Of a stretch of DNA of 63,339 nt, positions 7,721 to 16,752 are shown one piece after another. Position numbers and translations under genes: made by a program. Within the stretch, counting starts at the first letter, position 1. Every line of letters starts with the position of its first letter. The notes under the pieces are model-generated. The model was given only the letters and a program-made list of their open reading frames with translations. It was not told the DNA's origin and made no database searches. The DNA is taken from assembly GCF_001905655.1 (NCBI RefSeq), contig NZ_JMHT01000060.1, positions 1-63,339 on the forward strand, given 5' to 3'. This DNA comes from Mycobacterium sp. ST-F2 (GTDB taxonomy: Bacteria > Actinomycetota > Actinomycetes > Mycobacteriales > Mycobacteriaceae).

Positions 7721-10138
7721 TCAGACTGCCGTCGTGTCACCGAGCGACACGTAGGGCGCGGTCCTGAGGGTGTACCCGCTCTGCCGTTCGGCGATCTGCT
7801 GGGCGCGTTGCTCCGCTGTGTAGTACACGGTGGTGCTGGGCAGCACGGACTTCAGCTGATCCAGCGTGACGACCTGCGTCGTCAGCGTCGGCTGAACTGT
7901 GGCGTTCGGATCCAGGCCCTGCCAGCGAGCAAAGGTCGTGCCCTGGTTCAGACCACCCGTGGACACCCAATTCGCGAGGCCTGGATCGGTTTTGGAGACG
8001 ACCAGGGTGTACGACCCGTCCGGGTTGGCGATGGCCTGCGCATTGTTCAGACTGGTCGGGGCGCCCGTCGTGTAATCCGGCGAGAGGGTCCAGGCGTTGG
8101 TCACCGGAACGTTGAAATACTCGGCAGTGCCCGGAGTCAGAGTGATCACCAGCGCCTCGTTGTCGGCCAGGTTGAAGTGCCCGATGCTCTGCTTTTGGGT
8201 GGACAATGTCTGAGAACCCGCGTTGGTCGGCTGAGGCAGCGTATTGACCGGGTGCTGACCCGCCAACGGCAACCACGCGTCCGAGGTGACGTTGACTGCC
8301 TGCATCATGACGCCGTTGGCGATGTTGGTGATCGCCGCCGACGGGAGCGTCGTGTTGGTGCCGGCCGTCTGCTCGATGGTCAGACTCAGGCCCTGGTTGG
8401 TGTTCCAGTCGGTGACCGTGTTGCGCACGAAAATCTGACCGGCGTTCGTCCCCGCGGGGCCATTACCCAGGAAGAGGTAGTTGGCGGTGCCTGCCAGAGC
8501 CGGATCGCGGCCGGCCACGATGGTGAACGTCCCGTCCGGATTGACCTGCAGCTGGTCGCCGGTGATGATCGCCGACGACTGGCCGGTCGCACCGATCTGT
8601 GCGGTGATGTTGACGTCGGGCGGCATCTGGCCGTTGACCTTGCCGTTGATGACGTAGCTCTTGCCGTCACTGATGAACGCCATGCGGTACAACGTGTCGG
8701 GGTTGTCGTACAGCACCTGGTTACCGGGTGAGGTCACCCCGTCGATGGTGTGCGGCGGCGTCGCGATCCAGTTGAACGAGGGACTCCCCGCGGCGTTATC
8801 GCCGATGTTCACCGCCGCCATGGCGGCGTACATGGCGTACTCCCGAACCGCAGCGTCGAGTAGTGCCATGTTCTGGGCGTCGACACCACCGGGGACATCG
8901 GAGAACGTCACGGCCTGTGTGCTGATCCACTTCTGCTTCAGCGCGGCCATGGTGCCGTCCATCGCACCCGAATTGAGGATCGCGAGGGCCCGCTGCTCAG
9001 TACTGATCTCGGTGGCAGTCGCCAGTGGGCTGGTCTGCGCCACCGTGTTGACGGTGATCACCCTGGTGGTGGTGTGCGGCCCGGGCGACATGACGTTGAG
9101 GCCCAGTGGATCGCCCTTGAGATCACTGGCCGTCACGGTGAAGCTGTCCGGGCCACCGTTCACCAATGTCTGCGGGTTTGGTACGTATTTGAATGAGCCG
9201 TCCGAGAACAGCGTCACGGTGCCGTTGGTCGGACCCGTGGACACTCTGAGTTTGACCTTGTCGCCGTTGGGGTCCGATGTGGTGATCTGACCGAGGACGG
9301 CGCCGTTCATCTGCAGCGTCTGCGACGAGTCGTAGTTGATAGTCGGCGGCTTGCTTCTGAGCATGGAGTCCAACTCGCGGCGCACCAATGAGAGGAACCC
9401 CTCCAGAGATCCGGGTCGCGCCGGCGCCGTTGGTGAATTGCCGGCGAACGGTGAAAAGAGCTGCGACACAGCCGACGTGATGCCGGACACCGCAGCCGTC
9501 AGGAAATGTGCCGGCGAAGTTGTCGCCGTGGAAACGACCGACCGAGTTGTCGCGGCCAACGGTTCCGGCGACGACAGCGTCGACAGGTTCGCGGCTTGCG
9601 CAGCGGCCGGCACGGCTGCGGCCGTGGAAACGGGGGCACTGTGCAGAGCAACCCTGGCCGTCGACGACGTCCCGGGGACCGAACTGGCCGCCGCCGGTGC
9701 CGATGCGGATGCGCTTGACGAAGCCGACTGTTGTGCAGCAACAGATTTCGGCTGCGGCTTGACGGGTGACTTGTTCCTGCTCCGTGGAGCCGGTTTGGCG
9801 GCCGGTGCATCGTCGGACGACGGGGATTCACTGTCACCTTGTTGCCCAGCGCGGGAAACCGCCGAACCTGGCTTCGGCTTCGCAGGCTTGCCCTTGCCCT
9901 TGGTCTTGCCTTTGGTACCGGTCGGTCCCGTGGCTCCGGCAGCATCCGCGCCCGGAGTCGATGCGGCACTCTGAGAGTTCGAATGGCCTTCCGACGACGA
10001 ATTGCCGCCGGTCTTGGATCCGGGCCCGGCAGCACCGTCGTCAGCCCAGGCAACCCCGTGGCCGGCAAGCACTGCGGTGCCCACACCAAGTGCGACTGCT
10101 AGTCCCCCGACACGACCGATGCTCGATGCGGCACTCAT
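7721..10138 (-). CDS. Large secreted protein, low-complexity region plus Ig-like and DUF1214-like segments
   Basis: The ATG at 10138 is preceded by GGAGAGG 7 nt upstream, so I prefer it to an ATG 174 bp earlier. The 805-residue product starts with a signal-like segment (MSAASSIGRVGGLAVALG, cleavage near AWA-DD at 32-33) seen in other secreted mycobacterial proteins. Residues about 35-250 are Ser/Ala/Pro/Lys-rich with a KGKTKGKGKPAKPKP stretch. A cadherin/VCBS-like Ig domain follows (about 280-370; DPNGD, GTVTLFSDGSFKYVP). The rest resembles DUF1254/DUF1214 proteins (NPDTLYRMAFISDGK and a late NVPVTNAWTLSPDY segment). It is likely exported and cell-envelope associated; function unknown. A CRP-like site lies about 70 bp upstream. 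Confidence 0.7.
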   Translation of the reverse strand: MSAASSIGRVGGLAVALGVGTAVLAGHGVAWADDGAAGPGSKTGGNSSSEGHSNSQSAASTPGADAAGATGPTGTKGKTKGKGKPAKPKPGSAVSRAGQQGDSESPSSDDAPAAKPAPRSRNKSPVKPQPKSVAAQQSASSSASASAPAAASSVPGTSSTARVALHSAPVSTAAAVPAAAQAANLSTLSSPEPLAATTRSVVSTATTSPAHFLTAAVSGITSAVSQLFSPFAGNSPTAPARPGSLEGFLSLVRRELDSMLRSKPPTINYDSSQTLQMNGAVLGQITTSDPNGDKVKLRVSTGPTNGTVTLFSDGSFKYVPNPQTLVNGGPDSFTVTASDLKGDPLGLNVMSPGPHTTTRVITVNTVAQTSPLATATEISTEQRALAILNSGAMDGTMAALKQKWISTQAVTFSDVPGGVDAQNMALLDAAVREYAMYAAMAAVNIGDNAAGSPSFNWIATPPHTIDGVTSPGNQVLYDNPDTLYRMAFISDGKSYVINGKVNGQMPPDVNITAQIGATGQSSAIITGDQLQVNPDGTFTIVAGRDPALAGTANYLFLGNGPAGTNAGQIFVRNTVTDWNTNQGLSLTIEQTAGTNTTLPSAAITNIANGVMMQAVNVTSDAWLPLAGQHPVNTLPQPTNAGSQTLSTQKQSIGHFNLADNEALVITLTPGTAEYFNVPVTNAWTLSPDYTTGAPTSLNNAQAIANPDGSYTLVVSKTDPGLANWVSTGGLNQGTTFARWQGLDPNATVQPTLTTQVVTLDQLKSVLPSTTVYYTAEQRAQQIAERQSGYTLRTAPYVSLGDTTAV

Positions 10139-10209
10139 CGCTTTTCCTCTCCATTGAGGTTCCGGTTGCGCGGAATCCGTTGATACGTCTTGAGAAAGCC
10201 GAAGACGGC

Positions 10210-10225
10210 TGTGACCACTGTCACC
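10210..10225. promoter_or_regulatory. Candidate CRP (cAMP receptor protein) site
   Basis: The sequence TGTGACCACTGTCACC matches the mycobacterial CRP consensus TGTGA-N6-TCACA at all but the last base and is nearly palindromic. Its centre is about 79 bp upstream of the ATG of the secreted-protein gene. No clear -10 could be fixed, so activation versus repression is undetermined. Confidence 0.5.
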
Positions 10226-10345
10226 AACTACAAGCCCCGTACATGCGAGCATGAGCGGGTATCGCGATGCAGCATCGGTTCCAATGAGCGGAACTGCCCA
10301 CTGCGCCAGCACTATTCGCGTACCCGTCGTGCATTTCCAAGCCGG

Positions 10346-11134
10346 TCAATACGCCGGATGCACCCGTCGGATTCCGACCGGTCGGCCCGAATACGCTCGC
10401 CAGATCCGAGCGGCGGTCATCTGAACCGGCGTCGCCAACTGATGGTCGGACGCCATTCGACTCGCCTCACCACTGACCGATACCGCCGCGCAGATCTCGG
10501 CACCCCGTCCGATCGGTGCAGCCAAACAGGCCATCCCGCTCGGCATTTCGTCTCGATGATCCGCAAAGCCGCGCGCCCGTACCATGGCGAGTTCCTCACG
10601 CAGCACGCCTGGGCGGTCATGGATGCCCACGACTCGAGCGCCAGACATGGCCGCTTCGACCGCGGCCAGCCGGCCGGCCGGTGCATGCGCGAGCATCGCC
10701 CGCCCCATGGCCGAGGAATGCGCCGGGTGGCGACGGCCGGCCCCCGACGTCGCCATGATCGCCGTCCGGTCACCAACGGTATCGAGGTGTACGACATCGA
10801 GACCGTCCAGGATGGCCAGGTTCACCACATACCCGGTGGCCTGATGAAGATCCCACAGGAAAGGCCTGGCCGCGCGATGCAGCCGATCCTGGTGTATCGC
10901 AAGGTAACCCAGTTCCGCCAGCCGGTATCCGAGCTCATAGTCGCGCCCGTTTCTCCGGAGCCAGCCGAGCTCCACCAGATGCTCCAGGATGGGGTGGACG
11001 GATGTTCGGGGCAGTCCGGTGCGCTGAACAATCTGGGTGAATGTCAGCCGGCCAGGGCCGTCAAACGTGCCGAGCACAAGGGATGCCCGCTCGAGAACTG
11101 CACTGGGCAGGCAGTTTTCGACCTCGACGCTCAT
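10346..11134 (-). CDS. IclR-family transcriptional regulator
   Basis: The 262-residue protein has an N-terminal winged helix (about 10-70: LTFTQIVQRTGLPRTSVHPILEHLVELGWLRR). An IclR effector-binding domain (about 75-240) follows, with the family segment GRAMLAHAP and the late MACLAAPIGRG region. Such regulators bind small aromatic or carboxylic ligands and control adjacent catabolic genes. It is divergent from a second IclR gene 137 bp away. It lies upstream, on the same strand, of the secreted-protein gene, but a 207-bp gap containing a separate CRP-like site argues for independent transcription. The effector and targets are unknown. Confidence 0.85.
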   Translation of the reverse strand: MSVEVENCLPSAVLERASLVLGTFDGPGRLTFTQIVQRTGLPRTSVHPILEHLVELGWLRRNGRDYELGYRLAELGYLAIHQDRLHRAARPFLWDLHQATGYVVNLAILDGLDVVHLDTVGDRTAIMATSGAGRRHPAHSSAMGRAMLAHAPAGRLAAVEAAMSGARVVGIHDRPGVLREELAMVRARGFADHRDEMPSGMACLAAPIGRGAEICAAVSVSGEASRMASDHQLATPVQMTAARIWRAYSGRPVGIRRVHPAY

Positions 11135-11208
11135 GTGTGTTGCTCCCGATTTTGCGGTGTCCTACTCAACGTGATGTCAGCCTGAAGCAGACGACGGCAT
11201 ATCGCCAG

Positions 11209-11218
11209 AACAATTGTT
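11209..11218. promoter_or_regulatory. Palindromic candidate operator between divergent IclR genes
   Basis: The perfect 10-bp palindrome AACAATTGTT lies in the 137-bp divergent intergenic region and is conspicuously AT-rich for this genome. IclR proteins usually bind short palindromes at their own promoters, so autoregulation is a reasonable inference. Confidence 0.4.
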
Positions 11219-11271
11219 AAAGTGACGAATATGCGCCATTTATTGTTGACCAGGCCCATCGAGCACCAGCC

Positions 11272-12168
11272 ATGACAGCGGCTGACGCGGCTCCACGTGC
11301 CGATTCACCGCCAACGGACCGCGTCGTAGCCGTCCTGGAGTTCATCGCCGCCGAAGCGGAGCCGGTTTCGGTGGCGTCGCTGGCATCACGTCTGGAGCTG
11401 AGCCGGTCGACGGTGACGTCGATCTTGGCGGCACTGGCACGGGCGGGCTGGCTGTCCCGGCAGGCCGACCGTCGCTACCGACTGGGCCCCGGACTACTGA
11501 GACTCGCCGGTGCGGTTCAATCGCAGCTGACGCCGTCGCGGGCTTTTTTCGACGTACTGACCGATCTCGCGGACCGGGTTGGGTGCGCGGTGTCCTTGGC
11601 GCTGATCGATCAGTCCGAAATGACCATGATCGGCGTCGCCGCGGGACCGGGCCAAGTGCCCGCCGGCGTGGACACCGGCGTTCGGCTGCCGATGACCGCG
11701 CCGTTGGGCGCCTCGGTCATGGCCTTTCGCGACAAGCAGGTGCAGCAGGACTGGATAGGCACAGCACCGGCGGCGCACCGGCCGGTGCTGCAGTCACTTC
11801 TGCACCAGATCCGCCGCAACGGGGTGGCCGTGTTCGGGGCCGACGGCGCCGCCCTCGAGATCATGGAAGTCATCGGCGACGTCGTCGGATTGTTGGTCGA
11901 GCATCCACGCAGCGGCGCGCTCAGGCAGCGGCTGTTCCAGTTCCTGAGCAGGTTGAGCGCCCGGCCGTACACCGCCGAGGAATTGGCTTCCGACGCAGAG
12001 CTGTCGATCAGCTATCTGTCCGCCCCGGTGTTCGACCACGACGGCAACGCGGTCTATGAATTGCAGATCGGTTGCCTCAAGCCGGCCGTGACCCGCGCCG
12101 ACCGCGAGGAATACATCCGCGAAATACGCTCGGCTACAGTAGTTTTGGCCGATATCACCGGAAGCTGA
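11272..12168 (+). CDS. IclR-family transcriptional regulator
   Basis: This 298-residue regulator has a winged HTH at about 15-75 (VSVASLASRLELSRSTVTSILAALARAGWL). An IclR-type effector domain follows, containing RLPMTAPLGASVMAF near 138-152, the position of the family LPLHxTAxGKA motif. The C-terminal part is more divergent than in the neighbouring IclR protein, so the two are not recent duplicates. It is divergent from that gene and convergent with the cytochrome P450 gene, whose stop lies 6 bp away. Control of the P450 or of the small upstream gene is plausible from location only; no effector can be inferred. Confidence 0.85.
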   Translation: MTAADAAPRADSPPTDRVVAVLEFIAAEAEPVSVASLASRLELSRSTVTSILAALARAGWLSRQADRRYRLGPGLLRLAGAVQSQLTPSRAFFDVLTDLADRVGCAVSLALIDQSEMTMIGVAAGPGQVPAGVDTGVRLPMTAPLGASVMAFRDKQVQQDWIGTAPAAHRPVLQSLLHQIRRNGVAVFGADGAALEIMEVIGDVVGLLVEHPRSGALRQRLFQFLSRLSARPYTAEELASDAELSISYLSAPVFDHDGNAVYELQIGCLKPAVTRADREEYIREIRSATVVLADITGS

Positions 12169-12174
12169 CGGAGA

Positions 12175-13362
12175 TCACTGCGGGTCGAAGACGACCTGCA
12201 GATGATCGGGACCGCGAAGCTCCGTGCCCAGACGGCCGGCGATCTGCACGCTGGACGGGTCGGCGAGCTTCAACCCGGGCAGGCGCTGCAGGAGCACCTT
12301 CACCGCGATCTCCATCTGGGTGGTTGCCAGCGCCTGACCGAGGCACACGTGCGGCCCGGTCCCGAAGCTCAACTGCGCGGTGGCATGCCGGCTGGTGTCG
12401 AAGACGTCGGGGTCCGGGTACACGGCGGGGTCCCGGTTGGCGGCCGCAATGGCCAGCAGCAGCCACGTGCCGGCGGGAATGTCGATGCCGTGCCAGGTCA
12501 CGTCGGTGGCCGCGAAGCGCGGGATGATTGCCGGACCGGGCTCCCACCGCAGCCCTTCCTGCACGGCCCACTTCGCCTCATCTGGATCATTCCGGACCCG
12601 ATCGAGCTCATCCTGATGCATGAGCAACGCCCACAGCGTGTTGCCCAGACTCAGGTAGGTCGTGTCCACACCGGCCGGAAACAGCAGGCGGACAAACGAA
12701 TAGATTTCCTCGTCGGTCAGCCGGACGCCGTCGACCTCGGTGGTGACGAGCTTGGACAACAGATCGTCGGAGGGGTTCTGCCGCTTGTCCTCGACCAGCG
12801 GCCGCAAGTAATCCGTGAACGACTCCCGGGCGCGCATCGCGGCATCCGGGTCGGTCGGATAGAAGAACAGGTCGTGAGCCCACTTGGCGAACAAGGCGTA
12901 GTCGTCGACCGGCAGACCCAACAGTTCGTTGGTGATCCTGAACGGGTACTGCTGGGTGAATTCCATGACCAGGTCGGCCCAACCCCTGCCGGCGAACCGG
13001 TCGACGAGATCCTGAGCGATCGGCTCGAGCAGCTCGGCGCTGTAGGTCTTCATCAGCGCCCGCCGGAACGCAGGCGAGACCAGAGCTCGGTTGGTGCGGT
13101 GTTCCTGGCCCGCCATGCACTGGATGGTCTTGCCCATTGCCGGACCAACGGTGATGCCGTACATCGCTGCGGCCGGGAACGTCTCTTCGTCCTTGAACAT
13201 CGCGGTGACCAGTTCGTCGCTGAGAATGATCAGCGCGGGCATCCCATGGAAACGAGCCTCCGCATACGGCGCACGTGCCCGTAGGTCACGCAGCACACCG
13301 TGCAGGTCGGACAGTTCCTCAGAACCGAAATCCACGACCTCGCCGCTCACTACCGCTGTCAC
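12175..13362 (-). CDS. Cytochrome P450 monooxygenase
   Basis: The protein has all core P450 elements. Numbered from the upstream ATG at 13377, these are the I-helix AGVDTT at 235-240, the ExxR pair Glu274/Arg277, and the haem loop FGTGPHVCLGQ with Cys345 as thiolate ligand. I favour the GTG at 13362 because AAGGAG lies 5 bp upstream of it, but that SD is inside the reading frame that opens with ATG at 13377, so both starts are possible. It is a soluble bacterial class I P450 that would need ferredoxin and reductase partners, none of which are adjacent. The substrate is unknown. It is convergent with an IclR regulator. Confidence 0.9.
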   Translation of the reverse strand: MTAVVSGEVVDFGSEELSDLHGVLRDLRARAPYAEARFHGMPALIILSDELVTAMFKDEETFPAAAMYGITVGPAMGKTIQCMAGQEHRTNRALVSPAFRRALMKTYSAELLEPIAQDLVDRFAGRGWADLVMEFTQQYPFRITNELLGLPVDDYALFAKWAHDLFFYPTDPDAAMRARESFTDYLRPLVEDKRQNPSDDLLSKLVTTEVDGVRLTDEEIYSFVRLLFPAGVDTTYLSLGNTLWALLMHQDELDRVRNDPDEAKWAVQEGLRWEPGPAIIPRFAATDVTWHGIDIPAGTWLLLAIAAANRDPAVYPDPDVFDTSRHATAQLSFGTGPHVCLGQALATTQMEIAVKVLLQRLPGLKLADPSSVQIAGRLGTELRGPDHLQVVFDPQ

Positions 13363-13462
13363 AGTGATCTCCTTCATGAGCCTGTCGGAAACGGCTCTCC
13401 TCTAGGAGCGTGCTCAGCGGGACGTTCGGGCGCACTAAAAGTTTCGCTGACCGGAACTTTGC

Positions 13463-13705
13463 CTACCTGTTCTGGCCGACTCCGATCCGTGCCATCGACC
13501 GGGCGACCCAGTCACGGACGAGCGCATGCCGCGGCTGCTTCTCATCTCCGGTCACATCGACCCACGACCCTGCCCCATACTTGTTGGTCTGCGCAGACCC
13601 GGACCGAACGATTTCCAGCGAACCGTCGGTGTGCTTGATGTAGCGGTCGGCGAAGCGTGCGAACTCATCTACGGCGCCGCCGTCGCGCGTTACGTGGACG
13701 GTCAT
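13463..13705 (-). CDS. Small hypothetical protein
   Basis: This 80-residue ORF lies 86-100 bp upstream of the P450 start on the same strand. Its composition is protein-like (mixed hydrophobic and charged, e.g. VDEFARFADRYIKHTDGSLEIV) rather than the Arg-rich pattern of antisense shadows. No signal peptide, helix or family motif is recognised. The start ATG has only a weak GGAT upstream. It could be a P450 partner, a remnant of an NTF2/SnoaL-like protein, or spurious. Confidence 0.4.
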   Translation of the reverse strand: MTVHVTRDGGAVDEFARFADRYIKHTDGSLEIVRSGSAQTNKYGAGSWVDVTGDEKQPRHALVRDWVARSMARIGVGQNR

Positions 13706-14034
13706 GATGGAAATCCAATCTATAGAAGACGTTTTCGTCGTCGGCCCAGTTCAGCCAACGAGTTTCCGTGCAGCCAAATACGTTTAGGACGAAGCATGCG
13801 CGGCAAAAGTCGACGCCAGAGCTTCAGGCGTCATCGCGACGCTCCGCTCCCGGCCGTGAATCGGCCAGATTCTTCACCTCGGCGACGAAACGACTTCGAG
13901 CAGCCGAATGCGAAGTACCGCCGATATCCCCACAGTACGCCCGGGTGGCATGAGCCCGCAGAATTGATGACCCCGCCGTCGTGGACGCCCGAGCTGCAGC
14001 GGGACAGGTTTCACCGATTCATCGCCCACTGTTG
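13706..14034. other. Intergenic stretch without a recognised gene
   Basis: This 329-bp gap has lower GC than its surroundings near 13705-13790 and includes a small GACG-TTTT-CGTC hairpin around 13731-13745. A long plus-strand ORF crosses it but reads as an Arg/Pro-rich shadow with no start site. No RNA gene is recognised. Confidence 0.35.
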
Positions 14035-14535
14035 TTACAGCGCAACGTTTTTGGGCTCGGCTGACGCGGTGTTGGCGTTACTCTCTGTGTGAGGGAGCAA
14101 GGCCAGCACATACATCACCACGACCGCCGGCGGCACCAGCAGAGGCAACCACGGTAGGTCCAGATTCACCGCGGTGGCGAGAACTCCGGCGAGCGTGAAT
14201 CCGAGCATGCCGACCAACGTCGGCGTGGTCATGGTGATCACGCCGGAGCCCGCGGCGTGCTGCAACAGCAGGTACACGGCAGCCGAAAGTCCAGCCAGCG
14301 CAGCGACAACCGGCGGCGGGTCGGACAGGGCCAGCGCCACCACCGTGAGCAGGACAGCGCCCGTCGCCGCCACCCGGAACAGAAGTCCGGCGCCCACCGC
14401 GGCCAGCGCCACCACCGAAACGACAGCGGCGTGGCCATCGGCTTGAAAACCCGCCACCGCGACCATCAGGACACCGAACACCGTCGAGAAGAAGCGGGCA
14501 GCCGGCTGTCCCGGCCCGGTCGCGTCGGCCGTCAT
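14035..14535 (-). CDS. Integral membrane protein of the moxR3 operon
   Basis: The 166-residue hydrophobic protein has about five transmembrane helices between residues 15 and 145, a short polar N-terminus and a C-terminal tail (TESNANTASAEPKNVAL). It starts 4 bp after the stop of the DUF58 gene and ends the operon. Position and size match Rv3162c of M. tuberculosis, an integral membrane protein of unknown function next to a moxR gene (ortholog inference from memory). It may form the membrane part of a MoxR/DUF58 system that handles envelope-protein assembly. Confidence 0.75.
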   Translation of the reverse strand: MTADATGPGQPAARFFSTVFGVLMVAVAGFQADGHAAVVSVVALAAVGAGLLFRVAATGAVLLTVVALALSDPPPVVAALAGLSAAVYLLLQHAAGSGVITMTTPTLVGMLGFTLAGVLATAVNLDLPWLPLLVPPAVVVMYVLALLPHTESNANTASAEPKNVAL

Positions 14536-14539
14536 GGCA

Positions 14540-15790
14540 TCACCGCCTCGCGGTCCGTCGGTGCACCGGCATCAACCGCAGCGCCTGGTCCAGGGTGACC
14601 GCCGATGGCCAGGGCACCACATCGACGCCGACGATCCCCATGTCGCGATACATGGCGTGGCGCTGCAGCGCCCACATCCGGGCCAGCGTCGGAGACTGCT
14701 GGTCGAACGGAGGCCCTTCCAGAACGTCGACGGCCACCACGGTGTGCCTACGGTTGCGCAACTCGGTCAGTGCCAGCGCGAATCCGGTGTCGAGCAGTGT
14801 CGAGAGGGCGAACACGATGGCGCCCGGCGGAACGGCCGCGCGCGGCGCCAAAGTCCCTGTCGTGGTTTCGTATTCGCTCCCCACGCACAATGCGGCGTCG
14901 AGCACGCGGTAGAACTGGCGTTGGCCGATGTCGGCACCGATCCAGCGCGGCCGCCGGCTGCCGAGCGCGACGACGCCGGCACGGTCACCGTTGCGCAACG
15001 CACTCTGGACTATCTGCGCGGCGCCCAGCACCACTCGTTCCGTCGCGGCGGTGGCCGGGCCGGGAGGCTGCATGCTGCCGTCGATGAGGACGACGACGTC
15101 GGCGGCGCGGTGGGTCAGCCGCTCGGTGACATGCAGCCGGCCCCGGCGGGCGCTGACGGGCCAGTTGATGGTGCGCAGCTGATCGCCGGGAAGGTAGGCG
15201 CGGACGTCGGCATACTCGACACCCGGGCCGACGTGGCGGGTGAGGTGCGTACCGAGGCGGTCGGGCAATTCGATGCGCGGTATCGGCGTGGATTGCGGTG
15301 GGGCGACGGGAAAGACGAAGACCTCTGCGGCCTCCACGGTGCCCGTCCCGGCCAGCAGCCCGCCCCCGGCCACGACGTCGACCGTCGCCCCGATCGGATA
15401 CCTACCCCAGCGCTCGGCGGATACTTCGACCGTCTTCAGCGGTCCGGAACTGCCCTCGAGAACTTTGATGTCCATTCCGGATGCCACGGACACCGTCACC
15501 TCGGCCGTGACGGTCGGCTCGTCCGTCGTCACCGACACCGACAGCTGCGTGGCGTCGTTTTCGAAGCACCGGGTCAGCGCGGGCCGACCATGGACGTGGA
15601 CCTTGGCGACCGGACGTTGCCAACTGATCGAGCACAGCACGCCGAGCAGCGGAGCGGCGAAGGCGATGAGCTGCCAGGTCCCCAGCACCGCCGCGGCGAG
15701 GGCCACACCGGCACAGGTGGCGATGGCCAGCGTGAGCGATGATGGACGCCAGCGCAATTCGACTTCGCGCGGTTCGGCCGCGGTGGTCAC
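14540..15790 (-). CDS. DUF58 family protein
   Basis: I place the start at GTG 15790, where GTGA overlaps the moxR stop codon, giving 416 residues. The upstream-extended frame only reads through moxR. Two hydrophobic helices lie near residues 22-60. A beta-rich middle follows, then the DUF58 signature VEYADVRAYLPGDQLRTINW, and a VWA-like segment (DVVVLIDGSM). DUF58 proteins pair with MoxR AAA+ ATPases, which act as chaperones for metal insertion or complex assembly. It resembles Rv3163c in size and context. The operon order DUF4129, small membrane protein, MoxR, DUF58, membrane protein is conserved in mycobacteria. Confidence 0.85.
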   Translation of the reverse strand: MTTAAEPREVELRWRPSSLTLAIATCAGVALAAAVLGTWQLIAFAAPLLGVLCSISWQRPVAKVHVHGRPALTRCFENDATQLSVSVTTDEPTVTAEVTVSVASGMDIKVLEGSSGPLKTVEVSAERWGRYPIGATVDVVAGGGLLAGTGTVEAAEVFVFPVAPPQSTPIPRIELPDRLGTHLTRHVGPGVEYADVRAYLPGDQLRTINWPVSARRGRLHVTERLTHRAADVVVLIDGSMQPPGPATAATERVVLGAAQIVQSALRNGDRAGVVALGSRRPRWIGADIGQRQFYRVLDAALCVGSEYETTTGTLAPRAAVPPGAIVFALSTLLDTGFALALTELRNRRHTVVAVDVLEGPPFDQQSPTLARMWALQRHAMYRDMGIVGVDVVPWPSAVTLDQALRLMPVHRRTARR

Positions 15791-16752
15791 GACTGCCCAC
15801 GAGTCCGCGGCACGGGTAGGCGCTGCAGCAGCTGTTCCACGATGTCGCTGCCGTGGACACTGCGCACCCACATCTCCGGCTTCAGGGTGATCCGGTGCGA
15901 AATCACGGGAACGGCAAGTGATTTGATGTCCTCGGGGATCACGTAATCGCGGCCGAACAGCAGCGCGCGCGCCCGCGCGAGTTGCACGAGGTCGAGCTCT
16001 GCCCGGGGACTGGCGCCGACCACCACCTGCGGGTGACTGCGGCTGGCCGCCGCCAGGGACACCACGTAGTGCAGGACGTCGTCGTGAACCGTCACCTGCT
16101 CGACCGACTCGCGCATGGCGAGCAGATCGTGTGCGTCGACGATCTGATTCACCATCGGCTCGGCCGACCCGCGCTCCAGGCGACGGCGCAACATGACCGT
16201 TTCGTCCGGACCCGAGAGGTACTTCAGTTCGACCCTGACCGCGAACCGGTCCAACTGCGCCTCCGGCAGCGGGTAGGTGCCCTCGTACTCGATGGGGTTG
16301 TCCGTGGCGAGAACGATGAATGGCGCAGGCAGCCGGTGGGTTTCGCCATCGATACTCACCTGGCTTTCCGCCATGGCCTCCAGCAGCGCCGCCTGGGTCT
16401 TCGGCGGCGTTCTGTTGATCTCGTCGCCCAGCAGCAGATTGGTGAAGATCGGCCCGCGCCGGAACTCGAACCGACCGGACTGCATGTCGTAGATCGTTGA
16501 GCCGAGCAGGTCGGCGGGCAGCAGGTCGGGAGTGAATTGCACGCGGGTGAAGGACAGACCCAATGCCCGGGCAAAAGACTTGGCAATCAAGGTCTTCCCC
16601 AGCCCGGGCAGGTCCTCGATGAGTACGTGACCACCGGCCAGCACGGCGGTCAGGATCAGGGTGAGCGCCGCGCGCTTGCCCACCACCACGCGTTCGATCT
16701 CATCGAGCACCGCCTCGGAGTGGGCCGTCGTCAACTCGGCCGGCATCGTCAT
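15787..16752 (-). CDS. moxR3: MoxR-family AAA+ ATPase (moxR3-type)
   Basis: The 321-residue AAA+ protein has Walker A EDLPGLGKT at 46-54, Walker B LLLGDE at 106-111 with the MoxR-typical DEINR(T/A)PPKTQ sequence. The sensor region ATDNPIEYEGTYPLPEAQLDRF is also characteristic of the family. MoxR ATPases are cytosolic, chaperone-like, and work with DUF58/VWA partners, here encoded immediately downstream. Its start overlaps the upstream gene stop (ATGA) and its stop overlaps the DUF58 start (GTGA), so translation is coupled. It corresponds to Rv3164c (moxR3) by gene order; the physiological substrate is unknown. Confidence 0.9.
   Translation of the reverse strand: MTMPAELTTAHSEAVLDEIERVVVGKRAALTLILTAVLAGGHVLIEDLPGLGKTLIAKSFARALGLSFTRVQFTPDLLPADLLGSTIYDMQSGRFEFRRGPIFTNLLLGDEINRTPPKTQAALLEAMAESQVSIDGETHRLPAPFIVLATDNPIEYEGTYPLPEAQLDRFAVRVELKYLSGPDETVMLRRRLERGSAEPMVNQIVDAHDLLAMRESVEQVTVHDDVLHYVVSLAAASRSHPQVVVGASPRAELDLVQLARARALLFGRDYVIPEDIKSLAVPVISHRITLKPEMWVRSVHGSDIVEQLLQRLPVPRTRGQS

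Noticed and set aside
13526..14092. 188-codon plus-strand frame
   Set aside because: Runs antisense to the small minus-strand gene and through a gap; Arg/Pro-rich with no supporting start site.
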